Shown: positions 19,110 to 29,316, counted from the stretch's first letter. The stretch: 64,000 nt of DNA from Singulisphaera sp045290345 (GCF_045290345.1 NZ_CP155447.1:5704001-5768000); one strand, 5' to 3'. Notes: generated by a model from the sequence alone, not told the origin. Program-made: numbers and translations.

Positions 19110-20273
19110 ATGTCGTCGATGATTCAGCCGCAACTCTTGCGTCGAATGACCGTCCGAAGGGTGTTGGAAGTTCTTCGAGATCGTGGTCCCTGCACCCGTG
19201 CGAACCTCACCCGAATTTCGGGCATCAGCGCACCGACGGTCGCGAAAGCGGTCGGCGTGCTGCTGGAATCGGGCTTGTTGGAAGAAGGCGATTCGATCCA
19301 AGGGGCTCCCGGTCGGCCGGGAACTCTGATGAGACTCGCTCGAGACCGGGCGCAGGTGATCGGGGTGGTTCTCGACTCCTCCCTTTGCACCATGGTCTCG
19401 GCCGGTCTCGACGGCACAATCCATGAAGCGGGGCGGGTGGAATTCCCCACGCCCGACTCTTACGAAGCCTTGCTCGAACGGATTTCCGGCCTGGCGACCA
19501 TCTTCATATCGCGTGAAGGGGTCAAGACTTTGGGTCTGGGGATCAGCACGCCCGGACTCATCAATCGCCGCACGGGCCGAGCGATGCTGTCCCCCAACCT
19601 GCACTTGACCGATGGGCATTCGCCCGCGCGTGACTTGAGTCAGCGGTTAGGCATCGACTGCGTGATGTACCAAGAGACGCAGGCCCTCTGCCTCGGCGAG
19701 CGCATGTATAGCGCCCCGGAGCCGCTCGATGACTTCGTCATGCTCGAAATCAGCACGGGACTCGGCGTGGGCGTGGTCATGGACGGACGCTTGATGGAAG
19801 GCCACAGCGGCCTGGCGGGTGAACTGGGCCACGTCACCGTTGCGCTGGACGGTCCGGTTTGCGGTTGTGGCAATCGGGGATGCCTGGAAACGATGGCCAC
19901 CGACTCCGCTCTCACCCGAGGAATTTCCGAACAACTCGGACGCGCGGTGAGCCTCGATGACGTGAAGCATTTGATCCGCGATGACAACAGAGTTGCAGAA
20001 CGTGAACTTCACAAGGTCTGCGAATATCTCGCGATCGCCATCGCCGCGGCGATCAACCTCTGGAACCCCTCAACCCTCTTCGTACATGGTCGGCTCTTTG
20101 ATGTACGGGACGGCTTATTCGAGACCGTCTGTGAACTCACCAGGCGCAGGGCCCTCGCCCCTTCACTCGCCGACTGTCGAATTCTCCGAGCACGATGGAG
20201 TAAACAACAAGGGGCCGTGGCGGGCGCGATTCACCATCTCATCGATTCGCACGGGCCGATTCTGGATGAGTAG
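19110..20273 (+). CDS. ROK family transcriptional regulator
   Basis: The 387-residue product has an N-terminal winged helix (about 10-65, 'RANLTRISGISAPTVAKAVGVLLESGLL') and a ROK sugar-kinase fold. The ROK zinc motif 'CGCGNRGCLE' and 'GHSGLAGELGHVT' are clear. Where ROK kinases have Asn-Asp in 'NDxN', this one reads 'YQETQALCLGE', so it is probably a sugar-sensing repressor of the NagC/XylR kind and not a kinase. It lies 36 bases after the DUF1501 gene on the same strand and may be cotranscribed with that pair. The start could also be TTG at 19092; I prefer the ATG at 19110. Confidence 0.87.
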   Translation: MSSMIQPQLLRRMTVRRVLEVLRDRGPCTRANLTRISGISAPTVAKAVGVLLESGLLEEGDSIQGAPGRPGTLMRLARDRAQVIGVVLDSSLCTMVSAGLDGTIHEAGRVEFPTPDSYEALLERISGLATIFISREGVKTLGLGISTPGLINRRTGRAMLSPNLHLTDGHSPARDLSQRLGIDCVMYQETQALCLGERMYSAPEPLDDFVMLEISTGLGVGVVMDGRLMEGHSGLAGELGHVTVALDGPVCGCGNRGCLETMATDSALTRGISEQLGRAVSLDDVKHLIRDDNRVAERELHKVCEYLAIAIAAAINLWNPSTLFVHGRLFDVRDGLFETVCELTRRRALAPSLADCRILRARWSKQQGAVAGAIHHLIDSHGPILDE

Positions 20274-20398
20274 CCGATCGGAACCGCCAGCCGGCATCGC
20301 CCTGCATCCGGCTTCGCTCCACGCTCCGTCGAGCGACTCGGTACACGCCGCAAACGCCAGCCGCGATCGTTGGGTTCTCCACAACGGAATAAAGCAGC

Positions 20399-20443
20399 AA
20401 ATAAAAAAGGATTGCCATCTGTATTTACTACAGATAGCAATCC
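20399..20443 (-). terminator. Rho-independent terminator
   Basis: A 15-bp stem with one mismatch (20409-20423 with 20429-20443, loop TTTAC) is flanked on the left by AAATAAAAAA. Read on the minus strand the hairpin is followed by a T-run, so it ends the large surface protein gene whose stop is at 20493. Confidence 0.88.
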
Positions 20444-20492
20444 CATATCAAAGCAAAGAATGATCTTTCAATTCACCGTAGGCGAGTCGGGC

Positions 20493-23402
20493 CTATCGCC
20501 CGAATTTTCGCCCCAATGCCCTGGTCGCGACCGCGATCAAGGCTTGCGGGCGATTCGCGAGTCGAGCCAGTGGGTTGAGACCAGCCGGATGGGCGTTGGC
20601 GGCGTTCGTTCTGACGGCCGCTCCCTTCAGAGGATTGGCTGACCGCCTTTGGGCAAGCGCTCCAGGCGGCTGCGACCCGCTCGTTCCGAGGGGAGTGGGT
20701 GTGCCAGCATCCCTGAGGACGGAACGAAGCCTGGCCGCGAAGTCACCTCCGGGTTGTGCGTTGCCGGAGGGGAAACTTCCGGTAAATTCACCATCGAGCG
20801 CGTTGCCGGCCAGATCCTCGATTCCGCCCGAATGGGCCGTGAATTTGAACGTGCCCCCTCGGATCTGTCGGCCATTGTTGATGGCAAGATTCACGACCTG
20901 AGGGTCCGTCGGAGCGCCCGGAGGACTCATCGTGACGCCTGTGATCCGGAATGGTCCGTTGCGGCGGGGACCGAGCACGCTCCTCCCAGTGAATGTATAG
21001 CTGGCGGGGTCGGCGAAACGTGCTTGAGCGAGCCCGCTCCGATCATCCTGTAAGGTGACACTCATCCGTCCGCTGAGGCGAGCGAACGCCAGGTTGGTCA
21101 CGCGCGGACCGACCGTATCGATCATGAGACCGGGCAGTGAGCTCGTCGCTCGGGTCTCGCCATCGAGGGCGGTCGCTTCTGCCACGAGATTCGTGTAGAC
21201 ACCATCGGCGAGCGGAATCATCACAGTCGCCTGCCAGACACCGTTCGAGTCGGCGATGGCCGTGGCGATGAGCTGGCGAGTGGTTGGATCCGTGCCGAGG
21301 AAGAGGTTCACCACCGATCCAGGCGCAGACGTTCCCGAGAATGTTGGCGTGTTGTCCTTGGTGATGCCATCCTGGTTGGAAAGACCGGTATCGCTCGCGG
21401 CATCGAGTCGACCGACCACCACGAACGGCGCTGACGTGACCACAGCCTGAGCAGCCGTGGAGATGGGCTCGCCTGGCAAGAATGTCGTCGTCGTCGAGAT
21501 ATAGTAATAGGCCGTGTCGACGCTTGAAATCGGCAGGCCGTTGTCATCGAGTTCCGGGTCATTCGTACTTCCATATCCACCGATCGTGGATTGACCTCCC
21601 AGGTCGACGATCGTCGTCGTGACCGTGAATTGGCCCGTGACCAAATAGCGATGGCTGCCGAGAACGGAGAAGAGGTGCGGGATGTTCTCGTCCTGAACGA
21701 CACGGCCCTCGGACGTGGTTCCATCGCCCCACTGGATCGTTACCTGGTAATCCGCGGCCTTGGAACCGGGATCGTAGTCGTGGAATCGGGCCACGATGGT
21801 GTCCGCGACTTCGGTTCCCGCAGTGGCGCTGATGGTGAGCGGGGCAACCGCGGGATCAAGGTTTCGACTCCGCACGTTGACAACGTTCGCCTGGGCGATT
21901 TCCACATAGTCGACAAACACCTGGTAAGTCTGAAACGGAAGGAAGTGGAGACTCGTCAGCGTCACGGCCACGGAAGCTCCGCGAGCGTCAGCGTTCAGAA
22001 CATCAAAGCCACCGCCTCCGTCGAAGATGGTTCGAAATCTGCTGAGCCCGAATGCTTCGGTCAGGTTAAAAACATCGTTACCCTTACCGCCATCAACTTT
22101 CAGGAACGTAAAATTCCCCGCAATATTCCGATCACCAAAATCACTATCAAACATCACGGGAGCACCGAAACCGGTGACGAGCCCAGGTGTGACCGTAATG
22201 TTTCGGGCGACTTCGCTGGCACGATCGTTGAGTCGAAGTTGGTTATTGATGCCTTCTTGAAGGTTGATTGTGAACGATGTAGGAAGGCTACTGAGCGGAG
22301 TGGAGGCACTGCCAAGCGAGACCTTATCGTTGCCGGCTCCCGCGTTGACGACCACCGAGACTGCGGCGTCCGTGGAACTCAGTGTCTGATCGCCGGGGAG
22401 AACCGAGTCAAAGTCAAACGCGCTCGCGTACCCAGGTACGCCGTGGCCAAACTGGTTGTGACGCAGCAGGCCCCCCGCCTGATCGATCACCAAGGTATCG
22501 TCGGCGGCGCTCCCGGTGAACGTTGCGGTCGAACCGTCCACCTTCGAAATCAAACCTTCGGACACGATTGCCAACCCGGTGAGCGGCGCACCGACCGACC
22601 CGATCAACCTCGCGGCCCCTGTGGCCAAGTCGATCTGGTAAAGGCTAGTCGTGCCCCCCACGTCGAGCGTCGCGTATCCGGAGTTCGTGTCCCAGACCGT
22701 GCGGATATCGAAGCCGACGACCGCCGATGCATCCACCCCCAGCGAGCCCACCGTCGAGAGCGTGCCATTATTAGGAGGAGCCTGGATCGCCAGGATGTCG
22801 AGGTTCGTGTCAATCTGGTACAGCGTCGTCGCCGTGGCTCCCGAGTAATTATTCGCATAGGCCGATCCGACCACGCTCGGGTTTTGGCCGAAATTCACGT
22901 CACCCGCGAGATAAGCAAGTGTACCGTCGACAGTCGCAACCCCCGTGCTCACATCAACCCGCAAATTTAGGGCGGTGTCACTGACGATCCGAAGCCGGTC
23001 GGGAACCGGATTGAAATCGATGCCAAACCTCGTCCCTGTTACCGGGACGCTGATCGTCGAGGCGAGCGTGGCGACCCCCGTCGTCGGATTAATCGTATAG
23101 AGCCGACCGGTCTGGTTATGATCCGTCGTCAGTGCATAGAGTTGACGATTCGCCGGTCGGAAATCGATCCCCTGGATCTTCTCATCGAGTCCAAGATTCG
23201 TGATGGGAGTCGAACTGAGAATCGTCGATGATGAGATCGAGTCGAACCGAATCAACATCGAGGACGCCGTCACGCCAAACATGGCAGCGAGGAGCGTTCG
23301 GTCTTCACAGGGTTCAAGTTGTCCTAGGGGCAAGCGACGACGCGTCCGGCGCGCATTCTTCGGATTGTTCGCACGACTCCGCGCGCACGAGAGAAGGGAC
23401 AT
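20493..23402 (-). CDS. Large secreted surface protein with DUF4394 and Ig-like domains
   Basis: The 969-residue product has a basic N-terminus ending in 'LEPCEDRTLLAA', the motif that marks many planctomycete extracellular proteins. Residues about 45-275 match the DUF4394 beta-propeller-like pattern ('LDEKIQGIDFRPANRQLYAL', 'GTRFGIDFNPVPDRLRIVSD'). There follow beta-rich stretches with 'GAGNDKVSL' and 'GGKGNDVF' (calcium-binding-like), a PKD-like part around 'YQVTIQWGDGTTSEG', and a bacterial Ig-like domain ('KDNTPTFSGTSAPGSVVNLF', ending 'MIDTVGPRV'). The C-terminal tail is basic. The start at 23402 has GGAG ten bases upstream and puts the motif near the N-terminus. It is likely a cell-surface or matrix protein; its ligand is unknown. 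Confidence 0.82.
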   Translation of the reverse strand: MSLLSCARSRANNPKNARRTRRRLPLGQLEPCEDRTLLAAMFGVTASSMLIRFDSISSSTILSSTPITNLGLDEKIQGIDFRPANRQLYALTTDHNQTGRLYTINPTTGVATLASTISVPVTGTRFGIDFNPVPDRLRIVSDTALNLRVDVSTGVATVDGTLAYLAGDVNFGQNPSVVGSAYANNYSGATATTLYQIDTNLDILAIQAPPNNGTLSTVGSLGVDASAVVGFDIRTVWDTNSGYATLDVGGTTSLYQIDLATGAARLIGSVGAPLTGLAIVSEGLISKVDGSTATFTGSAADDTLVIDQAGGLLRHNQFGHGVPGYASAFDFDSVLPGDQTLSSTDAAVSVVVNAGAGNDKVSLGSASTPLSSLPTSFTINLQEGINNQLRLNDRASEVARNITVTPGLVTGFGAPVMFDSDFGDRNIAGNFTFLKVDGGKGNDVFNLTEAFGLSRFRTIFDGGGGFDVLNADARGASVAVTLTSLHFLPFQTYQVFVDYVEIAQANVVNVRSRNLDPAVAPLTISATAGTEVADTIVARFHDYDPGSKAADYQVTIQWGDGTTSEGRVVQDENIPHLFSVLGSHRYLVTGQFTVTTTIVDLGGQSTIGGYGSTNDPELDDNGLPISSVDTAYYYISTTTTFLPGEPISTAAQAVVTSAPFVVVGRLDAASDTGLSNQDGITKDNTPTFSGTSAPGSVVNLFLGTDPTTRQLIATAIADSNGVWQATVMIPLADGVYTNLVAEATALDGETRATSSLPGLMIDTVGPRVTNLAFARLSGRMSVTLQDDRSGLAQARFADPASYTFTGRSVLGPRRNGPFRITGVTMSPPGAPTDPQVVNLAINNGRQIRGGTFKFTAHSGGIEDLAGNALDGEFTGSFPSGNAQPGGDFAARLRSVLRDAGTPTPLGTSGSQPPGALAQRRSANPLKGAAVRTNAANAHPAGLNPLARLANRPQALIAVATRALGRKFGR

Positions 23403-23918
23403 GTTGTGAAGCTCCGTCTTGAGAATAACCTGAACTGCCCTACCCACGGATGAGACGCCCGCAAAGCAATCGCCATCCGCCCGCTTCGCACTTTCAATCG
23501 GATTGAGGTTCGCAAAAAAATAAAAAAAGGAAGGCTCAAGCATCGAAAAGAACAAAGTTGGCCGCCCAATCACGACACGCCAAGGGGCATTCCACATCCC
23601 TTTGCACATACAAACATACTGTCTTGACCATGTAAAGCCGTCGATACCAGAGCAAACCACAGGCGTGCGGGATCACCCCGAGGTCGTTCTCCCCATGCTT
23701 GTCGTAATGCACTGTGATCACCCGACATTTCGACGTATCCGTTCAATAAAAAAAAAGAAACATGGTGGACCGGCCCCTCTTGCAAGATGGGCACGGCGCA
23801 CCAGGTTTCTTTTTTCCAACGGGTTGGCCGGAGTGGATGGCCCTCCGGCCTCAATGACGAAACCTGGCAAGCCATGCTCACCCAGCAAGGCCGGCCGATT
23901 GGCTTCGCGAACTCGCGT
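23403..23918. other. Intergenic region between surface protein and ceramidase-like gene
   Basis: The 516 bases hold the hairpin at 23751-23815 and AT-rich tracts at 23518-23530. I see no gene. The promoter and leader of the minus-strand surface protein gene should lie here. Confidence 0.5.
23751..23815 (-). terminator. Bidirectional-type terminator hairpin
   Basis: AAAAAAGAAACATGGTG (23751-23767) pairs with CACCAGGTTTCTTTTTT (23799-23815) with one mismatch out of 17. The A-tract and T-tract flanks would allow termination on either strand. Placed 104 bases past the stop of the ceramidase-like gene on the minus strand. Confidence 0.7.
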
Positions 23919-25439
23919 TTACCGAGCGGAGGAACTCGCCTCGTTCTTGAGTCCCGCGAACAGGTCCAGCAGCGTTTTCACGATCTTCTCGGAGGCCTCG
24001 ACCTCGACTCGGTTCGTTCCCATCCAGGTCTCGTAGCCGCCGAGCACGTGATGACGAGGAGTGGGCAGGTAGCCGTAGGAGCCGTTGGCCAGTTCGATGG
24101 TAAAGCTCGGTTTGAAGGGGCTCTTCTGCTTGATCTCGAGCCCGCTCTCAGTGAACACCTCGAACGGGATGGCAGCGATCCCAAGGTCGCCTAGGCGGAA
24201 GGTTTGCAAGAGCACGTGAACCTCCGACGGTGACTCGTGCAGTTGCAAGACACGGGTGGCGTAGGCCCGTTCGTGCGGGCCGGTTGGCTTGGCGGTTTCG
24301 GGCTTGGCGAGAACCTGGCGCGCATAATCCACCTGCGCCTCGGTTGGCTTTCGGACCCCCAAGGTGAGCTCGCGTTGGGCTGCGTCAAGTTCGACCCAGT
24401 CGCGGAATTCGATCGACTGGTGCCCCTTGAACACGGCGGCTGCGACCTCGTCGGCCACTTCACGCATCTTTTGATAGGGAGCTTTCGGCTCTCCCTTCTC
24501 GCGGAAGTTGATGTTGTTGACGTCGCCGCTGGTGCCGTTCGACATGATCCCCACGAAGGGGGGATCGAGCCGGTCCGCCTTGAAATGCTGCTGCATGCGG
24601 TCCGCGAAGAGCGCGAAGTAGTCGGCCGAGACGTGACCGATCGGGACACCGCCCACGTAGTGAAGCGAGTAGTTCGCAAGCAAGGCAATCGGCCGACCAT
24701 CGGGTGATCGGAGCGAGAGGAACGAAACTTGGGGATCGGTCGGGCCCGCCGGTTCGAGCAGGGTCGACGCGCCACGCCCTGGGTTCATCTTGACTTTGTC
24801 TTCACCGCCAAACGGGTTCGGGTTCGGAGTGCCCGGCTTCATGTGCCAGCGCCGATTGAAGACCTGGGTGGGAACGTCGACCGCTCCCCAGCCGATCTGC
24901 GCGGGAGCCAGGTTATTTACCGCCTGACGAATCCCATCGGCGATGCGCTGGGCGAGGAACTGCTGATAACCACTGAGTTCCTTATCGGCGACAACCGAGT
25001 TCTTTCCTCGCGCGGCGGTCCCGGAATGCGTATGAGTTGCCGCCATCAAAATATGATCCACGGGAATTCCCGTGGTTTCATTGACCATCTTCTTGGCGGT
25101 GTCGAAGACCTCGCGGGGAATTCCCACGTTATCGCAAATCGCGAAGGCGAGTCTCGTCTTACCATCATCAAGGACCAGGCACCGCGCGTGCAGTTCGTCG
25201 TGGATGTGAGTCGCCGGGGGCGTCGTAAAGTTGCCGACAATCAGCTCGCCGAGTGGTGGCGTAATATTGCTGGCGAACGCCCCGGCCCGAAACAGCGGCT
25301 TCCCCGCGGCGCGCTCGGCGGTTTGTGACTGTCCCAGCGAAGGACCAGCCGTGACGAGGGTGGCGAGCATCAGGCAGAAGGAACCCAGGGCCAGGCTTCG
25401 GGCCTGACGGCCCCTGGCACTCAATACAATCCCACTCAT
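23919..25439 (-). CDS. Neutral/alkaline non-lysosomal ceramidase-like protein, secreted
   Basis: The 506-residue product has a signal peptide ('SFCLMLATLVTAGPSLGQSQ'). It then shows the ceramidase-like N-terminal pattern: 'FRAGAFASNITPPLGE', 'HDELHARCLVLDDG', 'HILMAATHTHSGTAA' (zinc-binding THTHS), 'MSNGTSGDVNNI', and 'FEVFTESGLEIKQ'. Ceramidases cleave the amide of ceramide, but in planctomycetes many paralogues of this family occur and the true substrate is unknown. The family is usually longer (about 600-700 residues with a C-terminal Ig-like domain), which is missing here. The ATG at 25439 follows AAGGA. Confidence 0.82.
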   Translation of the reverse strand: MSGIVLSARGRQARSLALGSFCLMLATLVTAGPSLGQSQTAERAAGKPLFRAGAFASNITPPLGELIVGNFTTPPATHIHDELHARCLVLDDGKTRLAFAICDNVGIPREVFDTAKKMVNETTGIPVDHILMAATHTHSGTAARGKNSVVADKELSGYQQFLAQRIADGIRQAVNNLAPAQIGWGAVDVPTQVFNRRWHMKPGTPNPNPFGGEDKVKMNPGRGASTLLEPAGPTDPQVSFLSLRSPDGRPIALLANYSLHYVGGVPIGHVSADYFALFADRMQQHFKADRLDPPFVGIMSNGTSGDVNNINFREKGEPKAPYQKMREVADEVAAAVFKGHQSIEFRDWVELDAAQRELTLGVRKPTEAQVDYARQVLAKPETAKPTGPHERAYATRVLQLHESPSEVHVLLQTFRLGDLGIAAIPFEVFTESGLEIKQKSPFKPSFTIELANGSYGYLPTPRHHVLGGYETWMGTNRVEVEASEKIVKTLLDLFAGLKNEASSSAR

Positions 25440-25714
25440 TTCATCGGTCCTTTCCAAAGGTGGTCGACCCGCCAGACCGATGCGAGGATGCTCGGTGGCG
25501 GAACGTCAACAAGGCGGGCCCCGCTGTTGCGATCGTGACCGAGTCGCAACGGCCGTCGAATGCCCCAGCATAGGAGGACCGGTCGGCTCAGACCAGCACC
25601 TAGCCCAGAACGGATTTCGGAGGTCCGGAATTCATCCTTCCTGACCAAACAAGGAGGCCGGCGTGGCGCCGGCTCTATCCCGAGCAAACCCACTCAACTC
25701 GGGGCCGAGCATGC

Positions 25715-27310
25715 TCAATGGTTCCAGGAGAATTCCGTGGCATTGAGCAAGGCCCAGAAGAAATCGGTCATGCGCTGGCTTCGCTCATCGCCACGCGTGC
25801 CCGCGAGCCGAGTCTCGAAGTGGGCCGACTCTTCGGGAGTTGGCCGCCGGGTCAACACGGTCAGGTACGCGACCTCCACCGAGGCACGATCGGTGGGCGC
25901 CAGGGAGCCGACCCGCCGCGCGGCGTTGAAGAGGGTGTCTTTCGTTTTGTCCTCGACCAACTCGCCGTTCATCATCAAGAGACGCTGGGGAATCGTGCCG
26001 CAGCCCACGTCGAACTCGTCTTCACCGGTGTCGCCGTAACGACTCACGAAGTCGCGTTCACCGATGGAGCGGGCCAATCGGATCAGGATCGGCGAATCGC
26101 TGTCGATCGTGGCGAGCGAGCCGGCCTGAATCACGCCGCCGACGATCTGCTCGGGCCGAAGGCGGGTGATCGGAAAAACCGCCCAACCCTGTTCCTGCGA
26201 GGCGCTGACGTCCCCCTCCACCGCGCTATCGAGCTGGAAGACCTCGGTGGCCACGATCAGTCGAATCAGCCGCTGCAAGTCGTAGCCGTGGGCCACGAAG
26301 TCGTTGGCCAGTTCGATCAAGACAGGCGGGAGCTCGCTCTCGGGGGGAAGGTCGTCGATCGGCTCCACCAACGCTCGGCCGAACAGGAGCGCCCAGACAC
26401 GGTTCACGGTCGCTCGAGGGAAGTTCGGGTTCTTGGGATCGGTGACCCAGCGCGCCAGTTGCGATCGGAGCGTCCCGTCGGCCGGGCGCAGCTCCGGGAG
26501 AAACGGCACGTGCGGATCCACCGTTTCGAGTTGGCCGGTCTTGCGGCTGGTGACCTTGAACTTGGTCGAGCGATCGCGGATACCGGTCAAACCGGACCCG
26601 ACCTGGCCGAAGAATGCGGCCAGCCCTTGGAAGTCGCTCTGCTTCCAGGGTTGGAAGGGATGGTCGTGACACTGGGCGCAGTCGAGCCGGACGCCAAGAA
26701 AAGCGCGGGCCGTCCGCCCGGCGAGTCGTTCGGCATCGGGGCGCTCCGTTCCCGGGTCATAAGTGACGGTGATAAAGTTCGTGGCCGGCCGATCGGTCCA
26801 GATCCCGTTCGCGGCAATGAGTTCGCGGATCAACTGGTCGTAAGGACGGTTGGCCAGCAACTGGTCGCTCAGCCAGGTAAGAAACCGCCGGCGCCGATAG
26901 ACGAGGAATGGCCCCCCTTCGGTCCCCACGTAGGTCCGTGCCAGCCGCTCGGCCAGATAGTCGGAAGTGCGTCGGTCGCGAAACAGACCGGCGAGCCGAT
27001 CTTCCAGCCGTCGACCGGCCGGTTGGGCTTCGAAGCGACGAATCTCCTCGAGTGACGGAATCGCCCCGGTCAACGCCAGTTCGATTCTCCGGAGGATTGT
27101 CAACTCGGCGGCTCGCTTGGCGGGCACGAGTCCTTCCTCGGTCCATTGTTGGCGAAACCAACGATCGACCTGAGGCAAGACGACAGGCGGAACCTCGGAC
27201 TGGGTGCGGATCGTCGTAGGAGCGGGGGACCTGGGTGGAAAAAAATTCGCACGAAGCGCGGCGGCTCCACCGAGTATCAGACCAATGAATAGTAGGTTCC
27301 GCATCCCCAT
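25715..27310 (-). CDS. DUF1549/DUF1553 protein without PSCyt1 domain
   Basis: The product of about 531 residues has an N-terminal membrane segment or signal ('RNLLFIGLILGGAAAL'). The DUF1549 part (about 50-260) has 'CAQCHDHPFQPWKQ' and the DUF1553 part (about 280-530) has 'ATVNRVWALLFGRALVEP' and 'LMMNGELVED'. Compared with the gene at 15333 it lacks the N-terminal PSCyt1 haem domain and is much shorter. No DUF1501 partner lies next to it. Start is either ATG at 27310 or at 27304. Confidence 0.82.
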   Translation of the reverse strand: MGMRNLLFIGLILGGAAALRANFFPPRSPAPTTIRTQSEVPPVVLPQVDRWFRQQWTEEGLVPAKRAAELTILRRIELALTGAIPSLEEIRRFEAQPAGRRLEDRLAGLFRDRRTSDYLAERLARTYVGTEGGPFLVYRRRRFLTWLSDQLLANRPYDQLIRELIAANGIWTDRPATNFITVTYDPGTERPDAERLAGRTARAFLGVRLDCAQCHDHPFQPWKQSDFQGLAAFFGQVGSGLTGIRDRSTKFKVTSRKTGQLETVDPHVPFLPELRPADGTLRSQLARWVTDPKNPNFPRATVNRVWALLFGRALVEPIDDLPPESELPPVLIELANDFVAHGYDLQRLIRLIVATEVFQLDSAVEGDVSASQEQGWAVFPITRLRPEQIVGGVIQAGSLATIDSDSPILIRLARSIGERDFVSRYGDTGEDEFDVGCGTIPQRLLMMNGELVEDKTKDTLFNAARRVGSLAPTDRASVEVAYLTVLTRRPTPEESAHFETRLAGTRGDERSQRMTDFFWALLNATEFSWNH

Positions 27311-27445
27311 CAATGGTCCCCCGCTTGCTCCACTCTGTTCGTAAGGAGTTACCATCCGACCGGCCGGAACGTTTCAGCAATCCGGCCCGGTTCCCCGATT
27401 CGGGATTTCTGAAACCTGGGTCGGGAATCGGCTGTAGTTCTTGGC

Positions 27446-28663
27446 ATGAACAGCGTTTTAATCCAGACGATGCCGGGTCAGTCCACCGTTGGGGTCGAGG
27501 AGAGCGCTTCAATCGGCTGTCCCTCCCTGGTGGATCCAGTTTGCCTAGGGACCACGCTCCCCAAAGCGAGCCTGATCCGACGCGTTCGGATAGGGATCGG
27601 CTCCGCGAGCGAATGGCTTTTTGGCGGATTTGCGCTGGTCATCGGCCTCGCCATCCTGTCGGCCACGCCCGTCCTGCAATTGCTCAGCTTTGGCTACTTG
27701 CTCGAGTCGGGAGGGCGGGTGGCCCGCTCCGGGCGACTGCGTGACGCACTGATCGGGGTCCGCCGGGCGGCCCGCCTGGGAAGCATGGTGATCGGCTGCT
27801 CGCTGATGCTCTTACCAGTTCAGCTCATCGCCTCGTGGACCGCCTCGGCGCAGCTCGTCGATCCGGGAGGGCTGATCGCCCGGCGCTGGCGTGTGGGACT
27901 GTTCATCCTGACCGTGCTCATGGTTCTCCATCTCATCACGGCCTGTGCGCGCGGCGGGAAGCTTCGCTTTTTTTTCTGGCCGTTCACAACGCCCTTCTGG
28001 CTCGCCCGAAGAGTGCGGCAGGGTGGGATCTACGTCTCGGCTCGCGATGATGTCTGGGATTTTGTCACTGCCTTGAGGTTTCCCTACTATTTCCGGCTCG
28101 GACTCCTCGGGTTTGTCGGCACGATGGCCTGGCTGCTGATCCCCGTGACTTTGATCGCCCTGGGCAGACGATTCCCACCGGCTGCGTTCCTCGGTGGGCT
28201 CTTACTGGCGATCGTGTCGCTGGTGCTCCCGTTTCTCCAGATGCGGTTCGCCGCCGAGAACCGGTTTGCCGCCCTCTTCGAATACCGAGCGGTGCGTGCG
28301 CGGTTCCGCCGCGCCCCCTGGGCGTTCGCAGTCGCGGCCTTCCTGACGCTGACATTTGCGATCCCGCTCTACCTGCTCAAGATCGAGATGATTCCCCGCG
28401 AGACCGCATGGCTCCCCAGCCTCGTCTTTCTCGGATTCATTTTCCCGGCCCGAACCATCACCGGCTGGGCTTACGCCCGCTCCGGACGCCGCGAACGTCC
28501 CCGCCACTGGTTCTTTCGATGGACGAGCCGCCTGGCCATGTTCGCAACGGGCCTGATCTACGCCCTGATCGTCTTCTTCACACAATATACCGCCTGGCAA
28601 GGGATCTGGAGCCTGTATGAGCAGCACGCTTTTATGCTCCCTGTTCCTTTTCTGAACATGTAA
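27446..28663 (+). CDS. Multi-pass membrane protein, unknown function
   Basis: The 405-residue product has about seven hydrophobic segments, for example 'LFGGFALVIGLAILSATPVL', 'LGSMVIGCSLMLLPVQLIAS', 'VGLFILTVLMVLHLITACA' and 'FLGGLLLAIVSLVLPFL'. The loops are Arg-rich, as in inner-membrane proteins. 'LQLLSFGYLLESGGRVARSGRLRDA' recalls DUF4013-like proteins, but I do not assign a family. It is divergent from the DUF1549/1553 gene. Confidence 0.7.
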   Translation: MNSVLIQTMPGQSTVGVEESASIGCPSLVDPVCLGTTLPKASLIRRVRIGIGSASEWLFGGFALVIGLAILSATPVLQLLSFGYLLESGGRVARSGRLRDALIGVRRAARLGSMVIGCSLMLLPVQLIASWTASAQLVDPGGLIARRWRVGLFILTVLMVLHLITACARGGKLRFFFWPFTTPFWLARRVRQGGIYVSARDDVWDFVTALRFPYYFRLGLLGFVGTMAWLLIPVTLIALGRRFPPAAFLGGLLLAIVSLVLPFLQMRFAAENRFAALFEYRAVRARFRRAPWAFAVAAFLTLTFAIPLYLLKIEMIPRETAWLPSLVFLGFIFPARTITGWAYARSGRRERPRHWFFRWTSRLAMFATGLIYALIVFFTQYTAWQGIWSLYEQHAFMLPVPFLNM

Positions 28664-28812
28664 AAGCGCCAGCAACAACATCGATTCCCCGCGGCGAGTC
28701 GCTCCGTGGTGGTGGGTAGAGTCTTGACACATCCCTCCTGACCCGTGAGCATGTTGGTTCGTACGTCATCCGTGACGACTCACCTGCCCTAGCCCGCAAA
28801 GGGTCGATCGCC

Positions 28813-29316
28813 GTGTTAGTTCGACCTCGATCGACCCGAAGCCGGCTCAGGTCTCACGACACGATCGTGATGATCCTGCTGGTTTTTGGGCTAACCGGGG
28901 GCGTGGGGACGGCCACTTCGGGCAGCACCGTCACCGCAAAGTATACGAGTCACGCGGCCTTGCTTGACGGCCACCAGTGCAAGTGCAAGTCGTGCCGCGG
29001 CTTGTCCTCGTGTTGCTGTTCTCCGGCCGAATCGAAGCCGAGTCCTCCAGCTCGACCCATCTCGAAGCCGCCGACAACCGACCAGGTGCAGGACAACACC
29101 GGACCTTGCCTCAATGCGGCTCCCTGCGGCGGTGGTGAGGGACTCCCCACGTCCGCGACCGGCCTGACCATGAGCAAGGCGGTCTCCCTGACGGATCGAA
29201 CGGTTCTCCGGCCGAACATGACCGCTCAGATCCACCCGTTTCCCGTGGACTTACTCCGCTCTGCCCTCCTCGCCTCTCGTCTCGACGATCCGCCTGAAGG
29301 TCCTTTCTCTGCCTGA
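28813..29316 (+). CDS. Small secreted Cys-rich protein
   Basis: The 167-residue product (GTG start, AGGG nine bases upstream) has one hydrophobic N-terminal segment ('IVMILLVFGLTGGVGTA') followed by 'GHQCKCKSCRGLSSCCCSP', six to seven Cys within about 16 residues with His before them. Further on 'CLNAAPCGGG' adds two more. The Cys cluster suggests metal binding; the remainder is low-complexity. It is the first of four same-strand genes that include a protein with 'CPCC' and a cytochrome c-thioredoxin fusion, so a redox or metal-handling role is plausible inference. Confidence 0.6.
   Translation: MLVRPRSTRSRLRSHDTIVMILLVFGLTGGVGTATSGSTVTAKYTSHAALLDGHQCKCKSCRGLSSCCCSPAESKPSPPARPISKPPTTDQVQDNTGPCLNAAPCGGGEGLPTSATGLTMSKAVSLTDRTVLRPNMTAQIHPFPVDLLRSALLASRLDDPPEGPFSA

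Noticed and set aside
21591..22970. Open frame of 459 residues on the plus strand
   Set aside because: Antisense of the DUF4394 surface protein.
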